15,563 bases of DNA from assembly GCA_964612995.1 (NCBI GenBank), contig CAZTGE010000100.1, positions 1 to 15,563 of the forward strand, in the 5' to 3' direction. This DNA is from SLQH01 sp964612995 (lineage in GTDB: Bacteria > Planctomycetota > UBA11346). The position numbers and the translations under genes were made by a program. The stretch's first letter is position 1. Each line of letters starts with the position of its first letter. Below are positions 1-7,496 of this stretch, one piece after another. The notes beneath the pieces were generated by a model. That model was not told the origin of the DNA. It worked only from the letters and a program-made list of their open reading frames with translations, and searched no databases.

Positions 1-9
1 CTCTGTGTT

Positions 10-147
10 CTCTGTGGTTTATGAGAGCACAGGAATAGGCCTGAGTAGTTACGAGGACTTTTGAAAAAATGGCATTACTCGTACCACCTATGGTAGCCTC
101 TCATGATTTCTCCGTGTCTTTGTGTCTCTGTGAGAAAAATGATCGGA
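10..147 (+). repeat. Dispersed repeat, left copy of an inverted pair
   Basis: Bases 10-52 are identical to the reverse complement of 15521-15563. Bases 67-147 match the reverse complement of 15440-15520 with only two differences. The left copy has 14 extra bases (about 53-66) between the two blocks. The unit contains the low-complexity stretch TCTCCGTGTCTTTGTG and the motif GCCTGAGTAGTTAC at 39-52, which recurs elsewhere in the window. It encodes no convincing protein and no transposase. It is probably a non-coding interspersed repeat. Because it touches the window edge, the full element may extend further left. Confidence 0.85.
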
Positions 148-675
148 AAACCGCTCCTCTGTCGGCCGGTCGCCCGGCCAGGTTTGGCCGGGCTCCGGTT
201 TGCAGTGGATGGGGGGGGTCGGCCTTCTGAGGGTCCTTTCTGGATTGCCGTCCAATTCGCAGCGTAGGCGAGGCCAGAGGTTGTGGTGTTGTCGTCCGGG
301 GTGGTGGTCATGGCCCCGAAGTGCTAATGGCGGTCTGCTGGGGAGTCATCGGGGCGCTCCCGATGGGGGCTGGCATCGATCCGCCCCGCGTTCAGCGAAG
401 AGGCGTATCCGTTCGGTGACGGGGTCTGCCATCCGCTGGGGCCGAAACCCAGTACTTACGCGCTCGAGCCGTCGCCGACGTCCCACGGGCTGGTGGGGAG
501 GCGCCGGGGTGGGCGCAAGGCGCGGTAGCGGTTGCCGGTCACGATGCCTGCATCGGCGGAAGTGGTACGAAAAGCAGGTTTAGCTACGCAACGGGCGCAG
601 CTCCAGATCCTATTCCCTGTGAACACCAGGGGCCCTGCGGCGATGTCTGCACGGCCCCGCTCAGGAGCCTCTCTC
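148..675. other. Gene-free stretch upstream of the propeller gene
   Basis: No reading frame here has convincing coding character. Two perfect short hairpins are visible: 173-192 (8-bp stem, 4-base loop GGTT) and 347-365 (7-bp stem, 5-base loop). Neither is followed by a T run, so neither is a standard intrinsic terminator. I found no clear sigma-70 promoter, although the promoter of the gene at 676 should lie here. Translation could be extended upstream from 676 to 532 in frame, but that would bury the signal peptide. Confidence 0.5.
663..667 (+). promoter_or_regulatory. Ribosome binding site that fixes the start at 676
   Basis: AGGAG at 663-667 lies 8 bases before the ATG at 676. That ATG opens directly into a signal peptide. 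The in-frame upstream starts at 532 and 643 lack a comparable site, so this site decides the start. Confidence 0.75.
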
Positions 676-2817
676 ATGCTGATCCACAGCCCTTGCGCCG
701 TGTTGCTCGTTGTGGCCGCCTTCGGCGCCGCCTGGGCTGCTGAGGCCACGCCCGTCGGGCATCAGCCGCTCCGCTATTTCGGCCTCTGCCACGACGGCAG
801 CGGTGTGATACCGGATTGCGACCCGGTGCTGACCTGGAACGAGACCGAGTTCGCCAAACAGGATGGCAAGAAGTATGACAAGCCAGTGGGCAGGAAACCG
901 GTCAACATCGTCTACAAGGTCCCGGACTACAACTGGTGCCACGCTGCTCCGATCGTGGTCGGCGGCCGGGTTTACACGATCAACGATCGGGGCGGATACG
1001 GCTTCTATGCCGACCGCGCGGCGGAGTTCGCCAGCGTCGAGCTGACCTGTCGCGACCCCGCTACCGGAGAGGAGCTGTGGCGCAAAGATCTCGTCCATTG
1101 GGATCTGGTCCCCAATGGTGCGCATCTGCACAAGCTCGTGTTGGAATACAACCAGCTCGAGGCCCGCATCTACGGCGCCTACGCGCCGATGGGTTCGGCC
1201 ATGCGCAACCGCGGCAGGGTCCCGCTGACTCCGGAGCGCTATCTGAAGTTGGCCGAACCCCTGCGCGAGCTGATCCCCGACCTGCCGGCGACGCTCGCCG
1301 ACATCAAAGGCCACATCATCGACAGCAAAGGCTACGAGCAGATCCATTTCTTTGGCAAGGTCGCGAAGAAGTACTTCCCCGAGCTGGTGGAGATGCGCAA
1401 GCAGATCCAGGATGCCGGCTACCTGCTGGATCCCTGGGGCGGCAAGTGGGACCCGCTGGGCATCAGCATGATGACGCCGGTCTCCGACGGCAAGCACATC
1501 TACATCAGCACCGCTTTCGGCGCGGTCTACTGCGTCGATCTCGATGGCGCCATGGTCTGGAAGCGCTGGTACGGCGGCGGCTTCGACCGGGCCCCCGCCA
1601 TCCCCTCGCCGATCCTGGTCGGCGATGTGCTGGTGGTCACCACCCACGATCCAGAAGGCAAGCCCAACCGCGGCGTGGTCCGTATGGGGATCAACAAGCG
1701 CACCGGCGAAACGCTATGGACCGCCCCCTTCGGCGGGGGCTACCAGGCCAGCCCGGTAGCCCTGCGCCTGCACATTGGCGGCGATCCGTCGCAGCCCATG
1801 GACGTCATCTACTACGGGGGCAACGGCGTGGTCCTGCGCGCGCCCGACGGCAAGCAACTGGCCGCCAATCTGGCCGGCAACGGCACCGGCCGTCCGCCAA
1901 TGGTGGCCGGCGACGTCGTGGTGTTACCCAACAAATCCGCCGATGGCGGTCGCTCGAAAGAGCAGAACCCGTACGAGCCGGGTGTCTGCGCCCTGCGCCT
2001 GTCGGCTCCCGACGCCGATACGGTGAAGGCCAAGGCCCTGTGGCAGGGCAAGGATCTCTCGTGGGGTGGCCTCGTTGCCTGTGATGGAGTTCTGTTCCAT
2101 ATTGGGGACAGCCAGGTCGAGAGTTTCGCTCTGGAGACGGGGAAGACCATCGCCAGTGCCCGCAACCCCGGCAAGAAGAGCCGGTATTACACCCTGCTCG
2201 CCGGTAACACGTTGATCGGCCTCGATGACCACGGCTTCAGCACGACCGCCCAGGTCAGCCATGACGGTCGGATCGGCCAGGTGCACGCCAACCGCCTGGG
2301 CACCCTCGATTACGGCAAGGGTCAGCCCAACCCGCTCGACAAGTGCTTCAACTATGGCGCGCCGTTCACCGCCAGCGGCAACCGCATCTGGATCCGCTCC
2401 GCCACCCACCTCTACTGCATCGGCGATTCACGCCAGCCCACCCGCCTGAGCAAGCCGCACCAGGGCGATTTCGACGTTTCGTCGATAGCCCGAGCGCCAG
2501 CGGCCGAGGAAGCGCAGGAGAAATCCGAACGCACGCCCGAGCGGACGGAGGATAAGGAGGAGCGGAGCGGTGCCGCCGCTTCATCCGGCGGCGGGGCCCC
2601 CGATCGCGGAGCGCTGGCCGAGGCCTTGACCAAAGCCCTGGCAGCCGGGGAAAGGCCCTATTTCACAATGGTATCCACCGGCGTGAAATTCCAGGTCACC
2701 GGCTTCAAGGGCGGCAACATGGATATGACCGGCAGCGGCATGAGCATGCAGTTCCCGCTGGATCGTCTCAGCGAGAAAGACCTGCGAGCGTTGGCCACTG
2801 CGCTCGGCGTCGACTAG
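676..2817 (+). CDS. Secreted PQQ-type beta-propeller protein with SHD1-like tail
   Basis: The predicted protein has 713 residues. It begins with a signal peptide (hydrophobic core about 8-19, likely cleavage after AWA near residue 21), so it is exported. The body has PQQ-like propeller blades with patterns such as GAVYCVDLDGAMVWKRW and INKRTGETLW. Near the N-terminus is the segment CHDGSGVIPDCDPVLTWN, which resembles the start of PVC-type propeller proteins. A helical, charged insertion of about 100 residues interrupts the early blades (bases about 1135-1440). A Glu/Lys/Arg/Gly-rich linker (residues about 602-645) leads to a 68-residue tail ending in FPLDRLSEKDLRALA, which resembles SHD1 domains. 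There is no CxxCH haem motif. The fold is well supported. The substrate, and whether PQQ is bound at all, cannot be told; BamB-like scaffolding or an enzyme role are both possible. It converges on the AraC gene, with 42 bp between the stops. Confidence 0.8.
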   Translation: MLIHSPCAVLLVVAAFGAAWAAEATPVGHQPLRYFGLCHDGSGVIPDCDPVLTWNETEFAKQDGKKYDKPVGRKPVNIVYKVPDYNWCHAAPIVVGGRVYTINDRGGYGFYADRAAEFASVELTCRDPATGEELWRKDLVHWDLVPNGAHLHKLVLEYNQLEARIYGAYAPMGSAMRNRGRVPLTPERYLKLAEPLRELIPDLPATLADIKGHIIDSKGYEQIHFFGKVAKKYFPELVEMRKQIQDAGYLLDPWGGKWDPLGISMMTPVSDGKHIYISTAFGAVYCVDLDGAMVWKRWYGGGFDRAPAIPSPILVGDVLVVTTHDPEGKPNRGVVRMGINKRTGETLWTAPFGGGYQASPVALRLHIGGDPSQPMDVIYYGGNGVVLRAPDGKQLAANLAGNGTGRPPMVAGDVVVLPNKSADGGRSKEQNPYEPGVCALRLSAPDADTVKAKALWQGKDLSWGGLVACDGVLFHIGDSQVESFALETGKTIASARNPGKKSRYYTLLAGNTLIGLDDHGFSTTAQVSHDGRIGQVHANRLGTLDYGKGQPNPLDKCFNYGAPFTASGNRIWIRSATHLYCIGDSRQPTRLSKPHQGDFDVSSIARAPAAEEAQEKSERTPERTEDKEERSGAAASSGGGAPDRGALAEALTKALAAGERPYFTMVSTGVKFQVTGFKGGNMDMTGSGMSMQFPLDRLSEKDLRALATALGVD

Positions 2818-2859
2818 CGGTCGAGCGAGCAGGCCCCAGGGCCGGCTCCAAGCGGAGCA

Positions 2860-3774
2860 TCAGCGCCGTCGACGCCGCCACTCGTTCGGGCTGGCGAGGA
2901 AGCGCTGGGTGAACGCACGAGTGAATGATGTGCGTGAGCGATAGCCGCAGCGAGCCGCCACCTGCGCCAGCGGCAGGTCTTCGCTGGCCAGCAGGCGGGC
3001 GGCCTCACGCAGGCGGCAGTTGCGGATGAAGGCGCCGGGGCGCATGCCGGTCTGCTGTTTGAAGCATGCCGTGAAGTATGATACGCTATAGCCATAGGCG
3101 GCCGCAAGGTCGGCGATGTTGACGCCCTGATGCAGCCGTTCGTGGACCAGCCGCTGACAGCGCCTGCGCATGGGAAGATCGTCCGGGTCTTCGGCCTGCA
3201 GATTGCGGCAAGCCGAGACGTATTCGGCCAGCCACAGGCCGAGGGCCGCGTTGGCCTGGAGATGATTGAGATCGTCCTGCCACCATTGGGCACAGCAGTC
3301 ACGCAGTACTTGGATGGCCGAAGTGCTGAGCGTCGCCGGCACTCGTAACGGCGGAGTCAGGCCCCAGATCTCGGCTGGTGGGGGCTGGACGACCGTGGCG
3401 GCATGGCACCAGGCACGACTGGTTGCCGCGGTCACCCGTCGGCGTGGCTGATCGACGAGATCGAAGCGAAGGTAGTACCAGTCGCTCCCTGCGGGGGCCT
3501 CGACACGGCGTTCGGGATCCGGGCTCAGAAAGGCTGCCGCCGGACCGTGCAGACGTTGGACATTTTCGTTGGCGACCACCCGGAACGAGCCCGCGAGCAC
3601 GCCGAACAAACAAAAGGTGGCGGGCGTACGCAGGGTGACCGCCTTGCGCCGCCGGGAATGCACACCGTTGGTGCCGCCGGTGTGGATGAAAGGGGCGTAG
3701 CCTGGGAGGAGAGCACGCAGAGGGGTCCCAACCATGGAATGAAAATAACACATTCCGTAGCTTTCGCAACGCAA
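2860..3774 (-). CDS. AraC-family transcriptional regulator
   Basis: The C-terminal 100 residues form the double helix-turn-helix of the AraC/XylS family. The first HTH is around VNIADLAAAYGYSVSYFTACF. The second contains LPLAQVAARCGYRSRTSFTRAF, followed by the typical SPNEWRRRRR end. The N-terminal 190 residues look like a small-molecule sensing beta-barrel (cupin-like), suggesting control by a sugar or metabolite, but no ligand can be named. The longest frame starts with TTG at 3774 (304 residues). ATG codons at 3753 and 3735 are equally reasonable, and no ribosome site clearly decides. The gene is alone and convergent with the propeller gene. A degenerate hairpin repeat (3788-3826) lies just upstream of its start. 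The target is unknown; the GH52 xylosidase gene 4.7 kb away is only a guess. Confidence 0.85.
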   Translation of the reverse strand: MRCESYGMCYFHSMVGTPLRALLPGYAPFIHTGGTNGVHSRRRKAVTLRTPATFCLFGVLAGSFRVVANENVQRLHGPAAAFLSPDPERRVEAPAGSDWYYLRFDLVDQPRRRVTAATSRAWCHAATVVQPPPAEIWGLTPPLRVPATLSTSAIQVLRDCCAQWWQDDLNHLQANAALGLWLAEYVSACRNLQAEDPDDLPMRRRCQRLVHERLHQGVNIADLAAAYGYSVSYFTACFKQQTGMRPGAFIRNCRLREAARLLASEDLPLAQVAARCGYRSRTSFTRAFTQRFLASPNEWRRRRR

Positions 3775-3787
3775 TGATTACCGGCTG

Positions 3788-3826
3788 GTAAGCACTCACT
3801 CATGCCCGATGGGCCTGAGCAGTCAC
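3788..3826 (+). repeat. Degenerate copy of a small hairpin repeat
   Basis: The sequence GCCCGATGGGCCTGAGCAGT and its left flank resemble the perfect-armed hairpin at 15404-15438. The shared core is ACTCATGCCCG-N-TGGGCCTGAG, but the outer arms have diverged and gained about four bases. It lies directly upstream of the AraC gene. Confidence 0.55.
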
Positions 3827-3890
3827 TCCCGAGCAATGGAATAACGAGCGGTCCTGCGCACAGGTTGCGGTCAGGGGTCATCGCGGCGCA

Positions 3891-4049
3891 GGGCGACTCA
3901 AAGCTCGCAAATGAGGGCCATGCCTCGCCTCCATCCGCGTCACTATGACCCAAGCAGCAAAGAGAGTCGGGCGGCTTGACGCAGGTGGAGGCGACGCAAG
4001 GCATGCCGACCTGGCGATCGGCGCTCCCGGGGCGAGCTTTGAGTCGCCC
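3891..4049. repeat. 159-bp palindromic repeat element, copy A
   Basis: This is about 92% identical (12 differences) to 8260-8418 and has exactly the same length. The outer arms 3891-3908 and 4032-4049 are perfect 18-bp inverted repeats. The inner arms 3926-3942 and 3977-3993 pair over 17 bp with two mismatches, around a 34-base centre. It encodes no transposase. A MITE-like element or an extended REP-type palindrome fits; a structured RNA is the alternative. Confidence 0.85.
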
Positions 4050-4065
4050 CGCATCGCGCCGCTGC

Positions 4066-4106
4066 GCAGCTGTTGCGTTGTCGAGCGCTTGCAACAACGC
4101 AGCTGC
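4066..4106. repeat. Bulged hairpin GCAGCTG..CAGCTGC
   Basis: Arm GCAGCTG, a 3-base bulge (TTG) and CGTTGT pair with ACAACGCAGCTGC on the right. No T run follows on either strand. Its role is unknown. Confidence 0.45.
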
Positions 4107-4128
4107 TGCAGTGAATTCGGTCTACCGA

Positions 4129-4208
4129 CACACCCCGCCTGCAGACGGAGCCCAACTGGGCCTTGCCGGGCGATTTCGCGCTCGGGGTGCGCGTCTGGGC
4201 GGGGTGTG
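4129..4208 (-). other. Branched inverted repeat in the 3' region of the peptidase gene
   Basis: CACACCCCGCC (4129-4139) pairs perfectly with GGCGGGGTGTG (4198-4208). After a 2-base bulge, CAGACG (4142-4147) pairs with CGTCTG (4192-4197). Inside are two smaller hairpins, GCCC-AACT-GGGC (4150-4161) and GCGA-TT-TCGC. It begins 14 bases after the peptidase stop on the minus strand, so it would be the first structure in that 3' UTR. It lacks a U tract. It could protect the transcript end, aid termination, or be another dispersed repeat. Confidence 0.5.
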
Positions 4209-4222
4209 AGATCGGCTGGCGC

Positions 4223-7200
4223 TCAGGGCGCGGCCGTGCTCGCTGTGCGGAAGCGGATGTCGGTCAGTCCCGACGCTTGGAGCTGATCGATCACCTCGGC
4301 GACGAACCCGTAGGGCGTCTCACCGGATGCGCTGAAGTCGACCACCGCCCCGGCGTGCACATGCGCGGCGAGGGCCTCGTCGAGGCTTGCCGGTTGGAGT
4401 GCCCGCCATTTGCCGTCGGTATCCCCGGGGGTCTGCAGCCAGAGCTGGTCGTCGGCGTCGATGCGCAGGTGGATGTGGGTCGCATCGGCAGGGATTGCTG
4501 CGTCGATCCGTTCCGGCGGCTGCTGGTCCTGTTGCGCAGTGGTCGTTTCCGCGGGGGCCTCCGCGTTGCGTTGCCCGGTGCTGGTGCCGATGAGCACCAG
4601 CCGCTCGCCGCCGAGATAGCGATCGATCAGTGGTTCGAGCGCCGCGGCATCCATGGTCGCGTAGGCCTCCGCCATGCTCGTGGCCCAGTCGAGTTGCTGG
4701 GGGCGGTGGCTGGAACCGGCGACCACCGAACCGAGCCAGTAGCGGTTGGTGTCGCGCCAGGCGCTGAGCCCGGCCCGGACCGGGTTGATCAGACGGTTGA
4801 ACAGGTCCGGGTCGAGGCGCTCCTGGCGCAGCGTGGCGACCGCGGTGTCGAGCGCGGCGAGCACCGTCTCGGCCTGGCCGCGTTCGACGGCCATGTGTGC
4901 GACCAGCGCACCGGCGCCGTCACGCTCGGTGCTGGCATCGTGCCAGGCGTGCGGCGAGTAGGCCTGGCCCAGGGTCTCGCGGATGGTGTTACGCAAGATC
5001 TCGTTGAGCGCCTTGCCGACCAAGCCCATCCGGCGGCGGAAGGCGATGTCGGCCGTGTCGTCGGTGGGCCAGGCGACGCGGACGACGCTGCGGGCGACCG
5101 TTCCGTCGTAGCTGAAACGGTGTTCGCCGTGGGGCAGGGGCGGGGCAGTGGTCAGGGCGCCGGGGGCGGTGAGGTCTTCGATCGCTGGTACCGGCGTGCG
5201 CGGCGCGAGCCCGGCGAACCAGGTGGCGAGGGTGGGGAGCACCTTGCCGGGGTCCACGTCGCCGACGACCGCGATCTCGAGCGGGGCGGTGGCGAGCAGC
5301 GGTTCGAGCCAGGCGCGCATGGCGTCGGGCTGGAGCTGGGCCGCCTCGTGCGCTCGCAACGGCCGGTCCTGGCCCATGGTGCTGCCCGTGAGCAGGGCCC
5401 AATGGTCCGTCACGCGCCAATCGAGGTCGAGCGGTGCGGCCGCGAGCTGTTGCTCCATCGCCTCGATCGCCCGGCGGTAGGGCTCTGGTCGCCAGCCGGG
5501 ATCGGTGATCAGGGCGGCCAGGTACTGGCAGGCGAACGGCAGTTCTCCTGGCAGGCAGCTGACGTCGAAGGTGATGCGGCCGGGCTCGATCTGTGGTCCG
5601 TCGATGCGGATCGAGTTGCCGGCCATGATCGCGCGCAGGGCGGTGGCGTCGTGGGCGCCGAGGCCGGCGGCCTGGAAGCCGTCCGCGGCAAGGCGGTCGT
5701 AGCCGCGCGGCGGTGGCTGGGGACCGGTGAACAAGGTGGCGCGCAGCATGACCTCGCCGGGTTGGGCGCTGCGCGGCAGCGCCCGCAGGCTGATCGCGTT
5801 GGGCAGTTCGGCGGCGAGGATGTCGTGGGCGAGACGGCGCGGTTCGAGGGCGGGCACATCCTCAGGCGGCTCACCGTAGGCCCAGCTGGGCGCTGCGGTC
5901 TGCTCCGGCGCCGCGACGGTCTCCTCGCTCGCGGCCTGCCAGTGCTGCAGCAACCAGTCGGTCGGTTCGGTGTCGCCGTGCGGTGGTGCGGTGGTCGCCT
6001 CGAGGCTGAGCACGGCGCGACGCGGCGCGACCCAGGCCGGCACGCCGGCGGCCTCCTCCACGGCAGCTGGAGTCGCGGCGGCGAGCCAGGGCTCGAGCAG
6101 GTCGCGTTGCTGCTGCGGGCTCAGCCGCGTCCGGTCGTCACGCACGCTGAGGTAGAGTCCGGCGGCCAGGCGGGCGTTGCTCCGGCTGTCGGCCTGCTCC
6201 ACCGCGCGGTCGAGCGCGGCACGACGGGCGGCGACGGCCACCGCCAGTTCGCCGGCGGTGATGCCGTGCTCGCGCAGGCGGCGGCGCTCGTGTTCGAGCA
6301 GGCGCAGCGCTGCGGCGAGGCGCTCGCCCTTGACCTGGACCTGGATCAGCGCGCTGTGGTGCTCGAAGGTGTGGTAGAGGGCGAAGCCGCCACCGAGGAT
6401 CGGTGCGTCGGCGGTTTCGGCCAGATTGGCGAAGCGGCGGTCGACCACTGCGGTGTAGAGCTCGCGGTAGAGCTCGCGCCGGCGGGTCTCGGGGCCATCG
6501 CTCTCCGGTTCGCCGGGCACGACGCCGATCCAGCGTATCAGGGAACGCGGCAGCTCGTCGTCGACGTGGACCGCCGCCGCCAGCTCCGCCGCCTCGACCG
6601 GGGCGATCGGCGCGGGCCGGGGCAGGGGGTCGGGGTTGGTGAGACCGGCGAAGTGGGTCTCGATCAGCGGCACGACCGTCTCGGGGGCGATATCGCCGAC
6701 CACCGCGAGCACTGTGCGCGCGGGGATGTACCAGCGATGATAGTACGCGCGCAGGGCGGCGGCGTCGAAGGCGGAGACGGTGGCCTCCACGCCGATGGGG
6801 AAACGCTCGGCGACGCGGGTGCCGGCGTAGATGCTGCCGTAGGTATGGCGCGCCCGGCGCAGCCCGGGCGAATCGCGATCGCGCATCTCGGCGAGGATGA
6901 TCCCGCGCTCGCGTTCGACTTCGTCTTCCGACAGGGTCAGACGCCCGGCCATGTCGGAGAGCACCAGCAGGCCGCGGTCGAGGGTGTCCGGCTCGGCGTC
7001 GGGCAGGTCGAGCTTGTATACCGTCTCCTCGAATCCGGTGTGGGCGTTGAGGTGGCGACCGAAGTCGACGCCCAGCTCCTGCAGGGTCGTGACCAGTTCC
7101 CCGGGTGGGAAGTGTTCGCTGCCGTTGAAGGCCATGTGTTCCAGGTAGTGCGCGATGCCACGTTCGGTGTCTTGTTCCATCAGACTGCCGGTGTCGAGAT

Positions 7201-7405
7201 AGAGCCGCAGGCTGAGCTTGTCTTCCGGTTCGTCGTTGCGCTGCACCGCATAGATCAGGCCGTTGTCGAGCACGCCCCAGGTCACCGCTGGATCCGTGGG
7301 CAGCTGGTTGTGGGCGTGTGGCAGGCGCAGGGGGCGTTCGGCGGCGCCGAGCGCGCCGAGTACCAGGGCGATGAGGACCGGGACACGGAAAGGGATGGCG
7401 AGCAC
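4223..7405 (-). CDS. Periplasmic M16 zinc metallopeptidase with C-terminal ExbD/TolR-like domain
   Basis: The predicted protein has 1060 residues and starts at GTG 7405, with GAGGAG 8 bases upstream (minus strand). The N-terminus is a signal peptide (core about 8-20, likely cleavage near GAAE). The zinc motif HxxEH is H86-Y-L-E89-H90, and a downstream Glu lies in VERERGIILAEM (about 164-173), as in active M16A enzymes. M16 and M16_C halves follow, then a second, non-catalytic pair. The second half carries RETLGQAYSPHA, matching the conserved Arg/Tyr segment that completes the active site. After a Glu/Gln/Pro-rich linker, residues about 974-1060 (bases 4226-4486) read like the periplasmic part of ExbD/TolR, ending GETPYGFVAEVIDQLQ-ASGLTDIRF. 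No transmembrane helix precedes that domain. The enzyme probably degrades or processes peptides in the periplasm. It lies 91 bp downstream of the phosphoesterase gene on the same strand. Confidence 0.88.
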   Translation of the reverse strand: MLAIPFRVPVLIALVLGALGAAERPLRLPHAHNQLPTDPAVTWGVLDNGLIYAVQRNDEPEDKLSLRLYLDTGSLMEQDTERGIAHYLEHMAFNGSEHFPPGELVTTLQELGVDFGRHLNAHTGFEETVYKLDLPDAEPDTLDRGLLVLSDMAGRLTLSEDEVERERGIILAEMRDRDSPGLRRARHTYGSIYAGTRVAERFPIGVEATVSAFDAAALRAYYHRWYIPARTVLAVVGDIAPETVVPLIETHFAGLTNPDPLPRPAPIAPVEAAELAAAVHVDDELPRSLIRWIGVVPGEPESDGPETRRRELYRELYTAVVDRRFANLAETADAPILGGGFALYHTFEHHSALIQVQVKGERLAAALRLLEHERRRLREHGITAGELAVAVAARRAALDRAVEQADSRSNARLAAGLYLSVRDDRTRLSPQQQRDLLEPWLAAATPAAVEEAAGVPAWVAPRRAVLSLEATTAPPHGDTEPTDWLLQHWQAASEETVAAPEQTAAPSWAYGEPPEDVPALEPRRLAHDILAAELPNAISLRALPRSAQPGEVMLRATLFTGPQPPPRGYDRLAADGFQAAGLGAHDATALRAIMAGNSIRIDGPQIEPGRITFDVSCLPGELPFACQYLAALITDPGWRPEPYRRAIEAMEQQLAAAPLDLDWRVTDHWALLTGSTMGQDRPLRAHEAAQLQPDAMRAWLEPLLATAPLEIAVVGDVDPGKVLPTLATWFAGLAPRTPVPAIEDLTAPGALTTAPPLPHGEHRFSYDGTVARSVVRVAWPTDDTADIAFRRRMGLVGKALNEILRNTIRETLGQAYSPHAWHDASTERDGAGALVAHMAVERGQAETVLAALDTAVATLRQERLDPDLFNRLINPVRAGLSAWRDTNRYWLGSVVAGSSHRPQQLDWATSMAEAYATMDAAALEPLIDRYLGGERLVLIGTSTGQRNAEAPAETTTAQQDQQPPERIDAAIPADATHIHLRIDADDQLWLQTPGDTDGKWRALQPASLDEALAAHVHAGAVVDFSASGETPYGFVAEVIDQLQASGLTDIRFRTASTAAP

Positions 7406-7496
7406 GACGGGTTCTCCTCGGCGCTGCTATGATGCATGGGTAGACGGACCGCAGAACCGGATCTGACGAAGGGGCCGCTGGTACAGTGGACGGTTC

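Larger units (their letters stand above)
3775..4222. other. Intergenic island made of consecutive hairpins and repeats
   Basis: This 448-bp stretch between the AraC start and the peptidase stop has no credible gene. From left to right it holds a degenerate copy of a small hairpin repeat (3788-3826), a 159-bp palindromic element (3891-4049), a bulged hairpin (4066-4106), a short palindrome (4117-4128), and a long branched inverted repeat (4129-4208). It must also hold the AraC promoter, which I cannot place with confidence, and the 3' end of the peptidase transcript. Confidence 0.7.

Noticed and set aside
75..311. Short protein ending GYHRWYE at the left edge, and a similar tail at the right edge
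   Set aside because: It is translated from the dispersed repeat and its flank. The text-like FLTETQRHGEI / FFSQRHKDTEK pieces are products of the repeat, not a gene.
2818..2859. Bidirectional terminator between the propeller and AraC genes
   Set aside because: Only a weak GGCC-type pairing is present, with no T run on either strand.
3943..4155. Shared peptide SSPRERRSPGRHALRRLH in two places
   Set aside because: It comes from reading the palindromic repeat copies. The copies differ in the loop without regard to codons, and there is no ribosome site.
4129..4208. Integron attC-like site
   Set aside because: The arms are the right length, but the expected GTTRRRY and RYYYAAC ends are absent and there is no integrase.
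4163..7432. A 1089-codon open frame on the plus strand opposite the M16 gene
   Set aside because: It is a GC-driven shadow. The minus frame has a signal peptide, the HxxEH motif and full domain structure, while the plus frame shows only Gly/Ala/Arg/Val-rich sequence without motifs.
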